In this document: positions 52,567 through 59,787 of the stretch, one piece after another
Numbering within the stretch: position 1 is the stretch's first letter
How the letters are laid out: each line of letters opens with the position of its first letter
From: an uncultured Lachnospiraceae bacterium
GTDB taxonomy: Bacteria > Bacillota > Clostridia > Lachnospirales > Lachnospiraceae
Direction: 5' to 3'
Assembly: GCA_910579505.1 (NCBI GenBank)
Contig: CAJTTZ010000001.1
Span: forward strand, 186,001-250,000
DNA: 64,000 bases
Made by a program: the position numbers and the translations under genes
Notes under the pieces: model-generated
What the model saw: only the letters and a program-made list of their open reading frames with translations
Databases searched by the model: none
What the model was told of the DNA's origin: nothing

Positions 52567-53631
52567 TCAGAAGATGGCAACGATAGACAGCTCCGGGTTT
52601 TCGGAAAGGTTTATGGTGCTGCCGTCTTCCCGTTTTAGTAGGGGTCTTGACAGGTTGTTTTTATTGATGATGCCGGACACCCTTGCCTCCTCGTCGTTGT
52701 TTAAGCGCACCATAAAGCCGAGCTGGGTCGCCGCTATGTGGTAAAGGATCGGCTGGAGAATGGCTTTGTCGTATTTTTCATAGCCCTCCCGCTCAAAATT
52801 CTCGATGACCTGAAAAGGATTGAGGGGCTGCCTGTAAGTGCGGGCGGACGTCATCGCCTCGTATGCGTCTATGATGGCGATGTATTTGGCAAAAATGTTG
52901 ATTTTATCACTCCGCAGTCTGGAGGGATAGCCGGAGCCGTCGCATCGCTCATGGTGCTGCAGGGTAGCCTTGATGATAGGCTCGCCGATTTCAGGCTGGT
53001 CCTTCAAAAGTTCAAACCCGAGCATGGTGTGCGTCTTCAGTTTGGTGTATTCCAGATCGGTCAGCTTCTCGGACTTCCAGAGAAGGTCCTGGGGAAGCTT
53101 TAACTTTCCGATATCGTAGAAGAAGCCGCACTGGATTAAGAGCATCATGTCCTCCTGGGACAGTTCCCACCATGTGCCGAATACGCCGGCAAGCAGGGCG
53201 GAGTTGAGACAGTGGGCATGGGTCATGGTATCTTCCCTTGGAAGCATGTTGTACAAAAAATCGAGGAGCGCTTCCCCGGTTTTCGCGCATGCTGTGATTT
53301 TCAGATAGATATCATTGAGCTGGCTTGTGCTTTTCCAGACGCCGGTTTCGACAAAACGGTTCATCAGTTTGGAGTAGATAGGCATGCAGTTGTTGTATGT
53401 GAGCTGAAAGGTCTGAAATTCCCGGCTCAGACGTACTTTTTCAAAGTGGGTGGTGGCGAAGTCGATCTCTTCCTTGACGGGAACGCAGATAATGGAGTGA
53501 CGCTCCAGCTTCTTGATGATTTTTGCGTCAACCTTAGTGTCCCTTGGGACAACCAGTTCATTTTGGTAGTTGTAGATGTCCTCGCCGATAACCATGCCGT
53601 TTTCCAGTGCCATACGTGCTACATCTCTCAT
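52567..53631 (-). CDS. HD-GYP domain protein with degenerate HD motif
   Basis: A 354-residue cytoplasmic protein. The N-terminal half (about 1-130) resembles a small regulatory domain (VIGEDIYNYQNELVVPRDTKVD). The C-terminal HD-GYP domain spans about 140-320. Its GYP motif is intact (HHERCDGSGYP, 234-236), but the HD dyad reads Tyr-Asp (Y172-D173 in FFYDIGKL) instead of His-Asp. Loss of a metal-ligand histidine predicts weak or no c-di-GMP phosphodiesterase activity, so it may bind but not hydrolyse the ligand. ATG 53631 follows GGAGG. It converges with the PBP gene. Confidence 0.88.
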   Translation of the reverse strand: MRDVARMALENGMVIGEDIYNYQNELVVPRDTKVDAKIIKKLERHSIICVPVKEEIDFATTHFEKVRLSREFQTFQLTYNNCMPIYSKLMNRFVETGVWKSTSQLNDIYLKITACAKTGEALLDFLYNMLPREDTMTHAHCLNSALLAGVFGTWWELSQEDMMLLIQCGFFYDIGKLKLPQDLLWKSEKLTDLEYTKLKTHTMLGFELLKDQPEIGEPIIKATLQHHERCDGSGYPSRLRSDKINIFAKYIAIIDAYEAMTSARTYRQPLNPFQVIENFEREGYEKYDKAILQPILYHIAATQLGFMVRLNNDEEARVSGIINKNNLSRPLLKREDGSTINLSENPELSIVAIF

Positions 53632-53868
53632 AAGAAACCTCCGTTTCTGCGGGGCTGTGCGCAGCGAGCGGTATGCGCCCCTATATGTAGTGGTAAATAA
53701 ATTGTTTTTGATAATAATGTACATATTTAGTATAAAACTTCTGTATGAGAAGTCAATCATTTCCTGCCGCATTATAGGTAAAACGGTACAGATTGTACAA
53801 AAAACGGTATGGATTTTGTCAGGCAGGAGGAAACCTTAAAAACAGGGACAGGTAAGAAAGGCGGAAAA

Positions 53869-54042
53869 ATGAGTATTTGCGATACTTGCAGCAATTATCA
53901 GTACGACGAGGATTATGAGTACTATGTGTGCATGGTGGACCTGGACGAGGACGATATGAGCCAGTTTTTGCGCGGCGGGAGCTTCTCCTGCTCGTTTTAC
54001 CAGCGCGACGACGAGTATGCGGTGGTGAGAAAGCAGATGTGA
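53869..54042 (+). CDS. DUF6472 family small Cys protein
   Basis: A 57-residue protein with four cysteines (C4, C7, C21 and C41) spaced as in a zinc-binding fold. The motifs ICDTCSNYQYDEDYEYY, VDLDEDDMSQFL and DDEYAVVRKQM at the end match the DUF6472 family of small Lachnospiraceae proteins of unknown role. ATG 53869 follows AGAAAGGCGG; the in-frame ATG 60 nt upstream has no ribosome site and lacks similarity. It lies just downstream of the divergent HD-GYP promoter region. Confidence 0.85.
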   Translation: MSICDTCSNYQYDEDYEYYVCMVDLDEDDMSQFLRGGSFSCSFYQRDDEYAVVRKQM

Positions 54043-54162
54043 TACGGCAAAGGAAGTTTGGCTCAGGCCCCTGCCCTTGCGGCAAAGTCCGTGTGAACAA
54101 GTGGATTTGACCAGCAGCGCGGGAAATTTTCCTGTCCTATTATGTTTGGATGTGATATACTA

Positions 54163-54186
54163 AACGCAAGCTCAGCAGCTTGCGTT
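54163..54186 (+). promoter_or_regulatory. Leader hairpin of the YwqK-like gene
   Basis: AACGCAAGCT (54163-54172) and AGCTTGCGTT (54177-54186) pair perfectly over 10 bp with a 4-nt loop, just after a TATACT (54156-54161) that could be a -10. No U-tract follows. It would sit at the 5' end of the transcript, a place where hairpins often protect mRNA. Confidence 0.5.
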
Positions 54187-54221
54187 GCAAGAATTACTGT
54201 ACCATTAGCGGAGGAAATACC

Positions 54222-54533
54222 ATGGAAGAAAAGGTATTGTATATTGCGGAAATTCCATATGAAACAGGTGAAATCCATTTTAGGTATTCACGTAAACTTT
54301 CGGAAGACAAAACAAGATGGATCAGAGAAGGTTTGTTTACAGAGTACTACCAAAACGGCAATATCGCGTCAACAGGCTTATATGCTGACGGTTTGGAAAA
54401 CGGCCATTGGACTGATTACCATGAAAATGGCCGGATTGCGGCGGAAGGTGAATACGAAAACGGAAAAGAGTCCGGGAAATGGTTCTATTATGACGAAAAC
54501 GGAGTGCTAGAGGAAGAAGAAATCTATGAGTAG
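54222..54533 (+). CDS. MORN/YwqK-like repeat protein
   Basis: A 103-residue protein. The C-terminal two-thirds contains three tandem repeats of about 20 residues (EYYQNGNIASTGLYADGLEN; DYHENGRIAAEGEYENGKES; YYDENGVLEEEEIYE), the pattern of MORN-like proteins and YwqK of Bacillus. YwqK is sometimes called an antitoxin, but no toxin gene of that kind is adjacent here, so that label should not be used. GGAGGAAATACC precedes the ATG. It begins a set of small genes leading to the GerW locus. Confidence 0.8.
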   Translation: MEEKVLYIAEIPYETGEIHFRYSRKLSEDKTRWIREGLFTEYYQNGNIASTGLYADGLENGHWTDYHENGRIAAEGEYENGKESGKWFYYDENGVLEEEEIYE

Positions 54534-54566
54534 GGATGTGAAATCCCTGTTTACAGGTGTAATCCG

Positions 54567-54896
54567 ATGAACTTTTATAAAAACCTCTATATTGGGGATA
54601 CTGTAAAAAAGCCCGAGAAGGCCATAAAGAAACTGAAACGCCACAAAAAACAGCCGTGGCTTTATGTGATTGCCTACGAGAGTGAGACTGACCATCTTGC
54701 GGTATACCACAGCCTGATGCTTTCCCAGTGGTACTATAAGGAAAATCCGCCCGGATGCATAGTCGGACTGGCAAACGGCAGGGAGGAAGCCTTTGACGTG
54801 ATCGAACAGATTGCGCAGGAATCGCTTGCCGCCACCGGCCAGGCGCAGCTTGTTACGTATCTTTCCGGGATGGACCCGGAGAATTTTAAAAATTAG
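54567..54896 (+). CDS. Conserved hypothetical protein (109 residues)
   Basis: A small cytoplasmic protein common in Lachnospiraceae but without a named function. It starts FYKNLYIGDTVKKPEKAIKK and has conserved-looking stretches WLYVIAYESETDHLAVYHS, PGCIVGLANGREEAFDVIEQ and the ending GQAQLVTYL. The ribosome site is poor (CAGGTGTAATCCG). It follows the YwqK-like gene by 33 nt and precedes the DUF2953 gene by 16 nt, so an operon is likely. Confidence 0.7.
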   Translation: MNFYKNLYIGDTVKKPEKAIKKLKRHKKQPWLYVIAYESETDHLAVYHSLMLSQWYYKENPPGCIVGLANGREEAFDVIEQIAQESLAATGQAQLVTYLSGMDPENFKN

Positions 54897-54912
54897 GCTA
54901 CTTGGAGACGAA

Positions 54913-55911
54913 ATGCTACATATACTGCTGTTCATTTTGAAAATTATAGGGATTGTGCTTTTGTGCATTCTGGGGATACTTCTTCTTGTGACTGCCTGCG
55001 CGCTCTTTGTGCCGGTCCGATATCGGATCGAGGCGGTGAGAAAAGAGGGGGAGGGCGAGCCGCCCGTTGCCGTCACGGTGAAGGTTACCTGGCTTTTACA
55101 TTTTGTGAATGTGCTGGTTCGTTTTAACAATAGCCTGTCTGTGCGGGTGCGCCTTATGTTTATCACGGTTTTTGGGCTGCCGAAGAAAGAGAAGCGCGGT
55201 AAGGCAAAGGCGGATGAGGCAGGAGGCGGAAAGAAGAGAGAGAAGCGTAAGAATGAGACAGAGCGGGACGACAGTGGCACCGAGAGCGGGAAAGAGACGT
55301 CAGGGCGAGAAACTGCCGCAGAAATAAAGACAGGCAGCCCGGGAAGCGAAGAAAAACGAAAGGAAGCGGAAGCGCGGAATGCGGTAAAAGAACAGACGGA
55401 TAAAGAGACAAAAAAGCCCACATTATGGGAAAAGCTGCGCGCGATCCCGGAGATCCTGTGCAGGATTTTCGCAAAAATCAGGAGTATCTTTGAAAATATA
55501 CAGTACACAATCCAAAATATCTGTGATAAAATAAGGTCTGTATCGGATACTATAGAGTATTACAAAGGCGTGATAGAGGGTGAGACGTTTCAGCGGTCCT
55601 TTGCCCTTTGCAAGGGCGAGCTTCTGACGATTTTTAAGAAGCTCAAGCCTGACAGGTTTGAGGCGGCGCTCATTGTCGGCATGGACGATCCCGCCACGAC
55701 AGGCGAGATTCTGGCTGTCTGCGGCATGTTGTATCCGTTTTTCGGTCCCAAGGTGAATGTGGCCGGGGATTTTGAGAAAAAGCGTCTGGAAGGACGTGTG
55801 TTCATCAAAGGGAAACTGCGGTTTTACACGTTTGTCCGGGTGGTAGTTCGGGTTTATTTCAATAAGGATATCAGAAAACTGTACAGGTTGTTAAAAAAGG
55901 AGGCAGTATAA
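54913..55911 (+). CDS. DUF2953 membrane protein (YtfI-like)
   Basis: A 332-residue protein with an N-terminal hydrophobic helix of about 28 residues (LHILLFILKIIGIVLLCILG) followed by a soluble domain. The central 60 residues (about 110-190) are extremely rich in Lys/Glu/Arg and probably disordered. The C-terminal part carries PDRFEAALIVGMDDPATTGEI, a DUF2953 signature. Its Bacillus counterpart is YtfI, encoded next to YtfJ/GerW, and here too GerW follows with no gap. ATG 54913 follows TGGAGACGA; an upstream in-frame ATG (54811) lies inside the preceding gene. Confidence 0.85.
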   Translation: MLHILLFILKIIGIVLLCILGILLLVTACALFVPVRYRIEAVRKEGEGEPPVAVTVKVTWLLHFVNVLVRFNNSLSVRVRLMFITVFGLPKKEKRGKAKADEAGGGKKREKRKNETERDDSGTESGKETSGRETAAEIKTGSPGSEEKRKEAEARNAVKEQTDKETKKPTLWEKLRAIPEILCRIFAKIRSIFENIQYTIQNICDKIRSVSDTIEYYKGVIEGETFQRSFALCKGELLTIFKKLKPDRFEAALIVGMDDPATTGEILAVCGMLYPFFGPKVNVAGDFEKKRLEGRVFIKGKLRFYTFVRVVVRVYFNKDIRKLYRLLKKEAV

Positions 55912-56304
55912 ATGGCTGAGAATAATTTTAGCGGTGTGATCGAGTCCCTGATGAAGGGCATGAATGCCGTGATCGGGACTAAAACGGTGGTGGGAGACGC
56001 CACACAGGTAGGAGATACTATCATTCTGCCGCTGGTGGATGTGAGCTTCGGCGTGGGCGCAGGCGCGAGCGCGGGCGATAAGAAAAATGGCGGCGGCGGT
56101 GGTTTCTCTGCGAAAATGACTCCCAGCGCGGTGCTGGTGATCAAGAACGGCACGACAAAGCTTGTCAATATCAAAAATCAGGATACGGTTACCAAGGTGC
56201 TCGACATGATCCCGGATATCGTGGAGAAGTTTACATCCCCCAAGGAAGAGATGCTGGCTGACGACACGGCTGTTGATATCGCCTTCCCGGAGGAAAACAA
56301 ATAG
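55912..56304 (+). CDS. ytfJ: GerW family sporulation protein YtfJ
   Basis: A 130-residue cytoplasmic protein. Family features are the start FSGVIESLMKGMNAVIGTKTVVGD, a Gly-rich loop (GVGAGASAGDKKNGGGGGF) and MTPSAVLVIKNGTTKLVNI. In Bacillus, GerW/YtfJ is needed for normal spore germination with L-alanine. The start codon directly follows the DUF2953 stop and AAAAAAGGAGG precedes it. Its presence is one of the better signs that this organism forms spores. Confidence 0.92.
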   Translation: MAENNFSGVIESLMKGMNAVIGTKTVVGDATQVGDTIILPLVDVSFGVGAGASAGDKKNGGGGGFSAKMTPSAVLVIKNGTTKLVNIKNQDTVTKVLDMIPDIVEKFTSPKEEMLADDTAVDIAFPEENK

Positions 56305-56359
56305 CACCTTCCGGGGATGGCTGCATATAGTATCATAAGAGCATAAACAGGGGTAGCCC

Positions 56360-56497
56360 ATGAAAAAAATGATCGGTTTTGTGGCGTTTTGCGTCGCGGC
56401 AGGTATGATTATCATGCTTTTTCTGATGAACCGTTTTCTGGGGCTTCTGTTGATTATACTGCTTTTGCTGATCGGATACAGCTTTTTTTGCTGTTAG
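56360..56497 (+). CDS. Small membrane protein (45 residues)
   Basis: A 45-codon reading frame after GerW with AGGGG at 9 nt from the ATG. It encodes two hydrophobic stretches: FVAFCVAAGMIIMLFLM and FLGLLLIILLLLIGYSFFCC, separated by NR. It ends in a Cys pair. No family was recognised. The gene lies between GerW and a J-domain gene on the same strand, 56 nt after the one and 22 nt before the other, and resembles the small membrane proteins found in sporulation operons. Confidence 0.6.
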   Translation: MKKMIGFVAFCVAAGMIIMLFLMNRFLGLLLIILLLLIGYSFFCC

Positions 56498-56518
56498 TCG
56501 AAGGATATGAGGATTACG

Positions 56519-57064
56519 ATGGAGAATATGGAAGAAATACTTCTGGAAGAAGGACTGACCGGGGACGATCTGCAGGAATTGAAGTCCTGGCTTTTTAAGG
56601 AAAATATCAGAATTATGACTGCTTCCGCGGAGCTTGAAGAGCTGCGGGAAAAGTTTGAACAGGAAAAAGAACAGTTTAAAGAGGAAATGAAGGACCTGAA
56701 CCGAAAGATGTCTGCCGAGCAGAGCCGGATTCGGAAAGACAACCAGCTTGTGGAAGAGCGGCTGGAGATCATAAAGGACGGGTTTCAGAAACTGGACATG
56801 GACCGGAGGAGACTTGACAAGGAGTGGGCAAGGCTTGCGGCGGAGAAGGAATTTCTGGAAGAGCGGGGGCTGTATGACAGCTACCCGGAGACCAGCGCTT
56901 TTTTCCACGGCGTGAAAAATGTGCTGACGCTCAAGAAACGGTATAAGGACTTGACGAAGATTTTCCACCCCGACAACGTAGCCGGCGACACGGAAGTCAT
57001 ACAGCGGATCAACAGGGAGTATGAGAGGCTGAAAAGGGAATATGAGAAATGCAGGCAGGCGTAG
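56519..57064 (+). CDS. J-domain (DnaJ-like) coiled-coil protein
   Basis: A 181-residue protein. About 20-125 is a long charged coiled coil (LEELREKFEQEKEQFKEEMK). The C-terminal 60 residues form a J domain with the HPD motif in YKDLTKIFHPDN, which stimulates Hsp70 ATPase. This order (coil then J) differs from DnaJ, where the J domain is first, so it should act as a specialised co-chaperone. ATG 56519 fits GAGGA spacing; ATG 56507 is an in-frame alternative. The terminator hairpin overlaps its stop codon. Confidence 0.85.
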   Translation: MENMEEILLEEGLTGDDLQELKSWLFKENIRIMTASAELEELREKFEQEKEQFKEEMKDLNRKMSAEQSRIRKDNQLVEERLEIIKDGFQKLDMDRRRLDKEWARLAAEKEFLEERGLYDSYPETSAFFHGVKNVLTLKKRYKDLTKIFHPDNVAGDTEVIQRINREYERLKREYEKCRQA

Positions 57065-57084
57065 CAGGATCGCGCCTGCTTTTT
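57055..57084 (+). terminator. Intrinsic terminator of the J-domain gene
   Basis: GCAGGCG (57055-57061) pairs with CGCCTGC (57073-57079), followed by TTTTT. The left arm is formed by the last codons of the gene and the TAG stop lies in the loop. Confidence 0.8.
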
Positions 57085-57088
57085 GCGC

Positions 57089-57138
57089 GAATAAGCAGAG
57101 TTCAGAAGATATGCGAAGTATCTTGAGTCTGCTTATTC
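57089..57138. repeat. Nested palindromic element between two terminators (copy 4)
   Basis: Outer arms GAATAAGCAGA (57089-57099) and TCTGCTTATTC (57128-57138) pair perfectly over 11 bp. The inner stem AAGATA (57106-57111)/TATCTT (57119-57124) has loop TGCGAAG. It shares TTTTTGCGCG...AGCA and GAGTCTGCTTAT with the element in the pheS leader (624-686) and lies between the J-domain and rpmB terminators. Confidence 0.7.
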
Positions 57139-57140
57139 AT

Positions 57141-57167
57141 AAAAAAAGAGCCGGAACATGCCAGCCC
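57141..57167 (-). terminator. Intrinsic terminator of rpmB
   Basis: On the minus strand GGGCTGG (57161-57167) pairs with CCGGCTC (57148-57154) around a 6-nt loop, followed by seven T residues. Confidence 0.8.
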
Positions 57168-57201
57168 TTTCTTACATACCTTATGTTTTGCGGTTACAAA
57201 A

Positions 57202-57387
57202 TTACGCGCGTTCCACAGCGCCGGATCTCAAGCAGCGTGTGCACACATGCAGCCTTTTGCTTGCGCCATTCACTTTGCATTTTACATTCTGAATGTTGGA
57301 TTTCCAGATTCTGTTCGATCTTCTATGAGAATGGCTGACGTTGTTACCGAAGTGAGCGCCCTTACCACAAATATCACATTTAGCCAT
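57202..57387 (-). CDS. rpmB: Ribosomal protein L28 (bL28)
   Basis: A 61-residue L28 of the large ribosomal subunit. The start KCDICGKGAHFGNNVSHSHR is diagnostic. A second pair of cysteines in HVCTRC completes the zinc-binding type (CxxC...CxxC). ATG 57387 follows GGAGG; an upstream in-frame ATG has no ribosome site. It runs opposite to the flanking genes and has its own terminator. Confidence 0.97.
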   Translation of the reverse strand: MAKCDICGKGAHFGNNVSHSHRRSNRIWKSNIQNVKCKVNGASKRLHVCTRCLRSGAVERA

Positions 57388-57549
57388 CTTAGCACCTCCT
57401 AACGAATGTAGAGTTATTTTACAATAATACCGGGACCGCAAAGCGGACCTGTTCAATTTTTGCAACATTTGTATAATAGCAGAAAGTGGAAGAGATTGCA
57501 AGCATAATTTGCAGAATTTTTTACAGTTTCTTTTTTTGAAAGATCGGGG

Positions 57550-57555
57550 TATAAT
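57550..57555 (+). promoter_or_regulatory. -10 element of the Asp23-FakA operon
   Basis: TATAAT (57550-57555) lies 155 nt before the Asp23 start. No good -35 was found 17 nt upstream. The transcript would begin just before two nested palindromes (57569-57609 and 57624-57671). Confidence 0.45.
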
Positions 57556-57568
57556 GTAATAAATGTAA

Positions 57569-57609
57569 AAGAAAAATAAGCGACGCTGAAAGCGGCATTT
57601 ATTTTTCTT
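57569..57609 (+). repeat. Nested palindromic element in the Asp23 leader (copy 5a)
   Basis: AAGAAAAATAA (57569-57579) pairs with TTATTTTTCTT (57599-57609) over 11 bp. Inside is CGCT-gaa-AGCG (57584-57594). The 3' arm is T-rich, so it could also act as an attenuator. Confidence 0.65.
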
Positions 57610-57623
57610 GCATTAATTAACGA

Positions 57624-57671
57624 GCAAACGTCCGATGTAATCGGACATAGAACGCGGCAGCGCGAGTTTGC
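57624..57671 (+). repeat. Nested palindromic element in the Asp23 leader (copy 5b)
   Basis: Outer arms GCAAAC (57624-57629) and GTTTGC (57666-57671). Inside are GTCCGAT-gta-ATCGGAC (57630-57646) and CGCG-gcag-CGCG (57653-57664). It is followed by GAGTCTG, the short sequence that also ends the copies at 624-686 and 57089-57138. Confidence 0.65.
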
Positions 57672-57709
57672 GAGTCTGGCAGTTTAAATTTTGGATTAGG
57701 AGGTAGTCT

Positions 57710-58069
57710 ATGAAAGTCTCTTCAATGGATACCCATATGGGAAATATCTCTATCGACCAGGAAGTGATTGCGCAGTATGCGGGCACTGTGGCGACAGAGT
57801 GCTTCGGGGTGGTCGGCATGGCGAGCATGAGCGTCAGGGACGGGCTGGTGAAACTTTTAAAAAAGGACAGTATGACGCGCGGCATACAGGTTCTTTTGAA
57901 CAACAATAAGCTTACCATCAATTTCCACATTATCGTGTCCTACGGCGTAAGTATTCTGGCAGTGGCGGATAATCTGATCGACAGCGTGAAATATAAGGTG
58001 GAAGAGTTTGCCGGGATAGAAGTGGAAAAGATCAATATTTTTGTAGAAGGTGTGAGAGTAATTGACTAG
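57710..58069 (+). CDS. Asp23/Gls24 family protein (YloU-like)
   Basis: A 119-residue cytoplasmic protein of the Asp23/DUF322 family. Family blocks: GNISIDQEVIAQYAGTVATE, CFGVVGMASMSVRDG and VEEFAGIEVEKINIFVEGVR. Bacillus YloU lies next to YloV (FakA-like) just as here, and Asp23 proteins of other Firmicutes gather at the membrane. AGGAGG lies before the ATG. It is separated by 16 nt from the FakA-like gene, so the two are co-transcribed. Confidence 0.93.
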   Translation: MKVSSMDTHMGNISIDQEVIAQYAGTVATECFGVVGMASMSVRDGLVKLLKKDSMTRGIQVLLNNNKLTINFHIIVSYGVSILAVADNLIDSVKYKVEEFAGIEVEKINIFVEGVRVID

Positions 58070-58085
58070 AGGGAGGATCAAATAA

Positions 58086-59777
58086 GTGGATTCAAATACG
58101 ATAGATGCCGGTCTGATGGCCAGAATGTTTCTTGCCGGAGCGAAAAATCTTGAGAGTAAGAAGGAATGGATCAACGAGTTGAACGTGTTCCCCGTGCCGG
58201 ACGGCGATACGGGCACGAATATGACGATGACGATTATGGCGGCAGCCAGGGAGGTGTCTTCCCTCTATGATGTGGGGGATATCGACATGGTTTCTTTGTG
58301 TAAGGCGATTTCTTCCGGGTCTCTCCGAGGGGCGAGGGGTAATTCGGGCGTCATCCTGTCCCAGCTTTTCAGAGGTTTTACGAAGGGCGTGAAGGAATGT
58401 CAGGAAATTACGGTTCCCGTGCTTGCCACTGCTTTTGAGAAGGCTGTGGAGACGGCTTACAAGGCGGTTATGAAGCCCAAGGAGGGCACCATCCTCACCG
58501 TGGCGAAAGGCGGCGCGGTCAAGGCGAGGGAGCTTGCGGACGCGGGTGTTACGGATATGTCCGAGTTTTTGGGACAGGTGATCGGCCATGCGGACGAGGT
58601 GCTTTTGCAGACGCCGGAGCTTTTGCCGGTATTGAAGCAGGCGGGCGTCGTTGACTCGGGTGGTCAAGGACTGATGCAGGTGCTGAAGGGCGCTTATGAC
58701 GCTTATCTTGGAAAAGAGATCGACCTGACGGTGGATAAGACAACCGTGGCGGCTTCGGGTGGAGCTTCCGGGGCGGCGGGCTATGAGGCGCAGGCGAATG
58801 CGGAAATCAAATTCGGTTACTGCACCGAGTTTATCATCATGTTAAACAAGGTGTTTAATATCAAGACGGAGATGGATTTTAAGGCATATCTGGAGTCCAT
58901 CGGCGATTCCATCGTGGTGGTTGCGGACGAGGACGTGGTAAAGGTGCACGTACATACCAACGATCCCGGTCTGGCGATTCAGAAGGCATTAAAGTACGGT
59001 GCGCTCTCCAACATGAAAATAGACAATATGCGGCTGGAACATCAGGAAAAGCTCTTTCGGATGTCCAAGCAGGAGGAAAAGCCTGCTGCAGCGGAGGATG
59101 ACCTGCCCGGGCCAAAGAAAGATGTGGGCTTTATCGCCGTTTCCGTTGGCGACGGCATAGCGGAGATCTTTAAGGGGCTGGGCGTCGATTATATCATCGA
59201 AGGCGGACAGACCATGAATCCGAGTACGGAGGATATGCTGAACGCGATTGACAAGGTGAACGCGGACACGATCTTTATCCTGCCGAACAACAAAAACATC
59301 ATACTGGCGGCAAATCAGGCGCAGTCGCTTGTGAAGGACAAGAAAATCGTGGTGATTCCCACAAAGACCGTCCCGCAGGGCATTACGGCGGTAATCAATT
59401 ATGTGCCGGGCCTGTCTGCAAAAGAGAATGAGGAGACTATGATTTCTGAGATGAAGGCGGTTGCCACGGGTCAGGTTACCTACGCGGTGCGTGACACGAA
59501 CATCGACGGGCAGGAGATCAGGCAGGGTGATTTCATGGGGCTTGGAGATCACGGCATCCTCTCCGTTGGAACAGCCATTTCCTCGGTGGCGCTTAACATG
59601 GTGGGGGCCATGATGGCGGAGGAAAAGGAACTGATCAGCATTTACTACGGCGAGGAGATCACAGAGGAGGACGCCGGGAAACTGCGCGACCAGATCGGGG
59701 AGAAGTACCCGGACTGTGATATAGAGCTGCAGTACGGCGGGCAGCCGATTTACTACTATATCATTTCAGCGGAATAA
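58086..59777 (+). CDS. fakA: DAK2-domain fatty acid kinase FakA (YloV-like)
   Basis: A 563-residue protein. The DAK2 kinase domain starts with NVFPVPDGDTGTNM (Asp residues bind ATP-Mg) and LRGARGNSGVILSQLFRGF. The C-terminal half is the DUF1949/DegV-like region of YloV/FakA. In Staphylococcus, FakA with a FakB (DegV) partner phosphorylates exogenous fatty acids for lipid synthesis. A DegV gene lies 2.2 kb downstream, after recG. The start is GTG 58086, preceded by GGGAGGA. It should be named with care: the acyl-phosphate activity is by homology. Confidence 0.9.
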   Translation: MDSNTIDAGLMARMFLAGAKNLESKKEWINELNVFPVPDGDTGTNMTMTIMAAAREVSSLYDVGDIDMVSLCKAISSGSLRGARGNSGVILSQLFRGFTKGVKECQEITVPVLATAFEKAVETAYKAVMKPKEGTILTVAKGGAVKARELADAGVTDMSEFLGQVIGHADEVLLQTPELLPVLKQAGVVDSGGQGLMQVLKGAYDAYLGKEIDLTVDKTTVAASGGASGAAGYEAQANAEIKFGYCTEFIIMLNKVFNIKTEMDFKAYLESIGDSIVVVADEDVVKVHVHTNDPGLAIQKALKYGALSNMKIDNMRLEHQEKLFRMSKQEEKPAAAEDDLPGPKKDVGFIAVSVGDGIAEIFKGLGVDYIIEGGQTMNPSTEDMLNAIDKVNADTIFILPNNKNIILAANQAQSLVKDKKIVVIPTKTVPQGITAVINYVPGLSAKENEETMISEMKAVATGQVTYAVRDTNIDGQEIRQGDFMGLGDHGILSVGTAISSVALNMVGAMMAEEKELISIYYGEEITEEDAGKLRDQIGEKYPDCDIELQYGGQPIYYYIISAE

Positions 59778-59787
59778 GCAGATATTT

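Noticed and set aside
54222..54533. Toxin-antitoxin system based on the YwqK-like protein
   Set aside because: No adjacent toxin-like gene; neighbours look like a sporulation-related operon.
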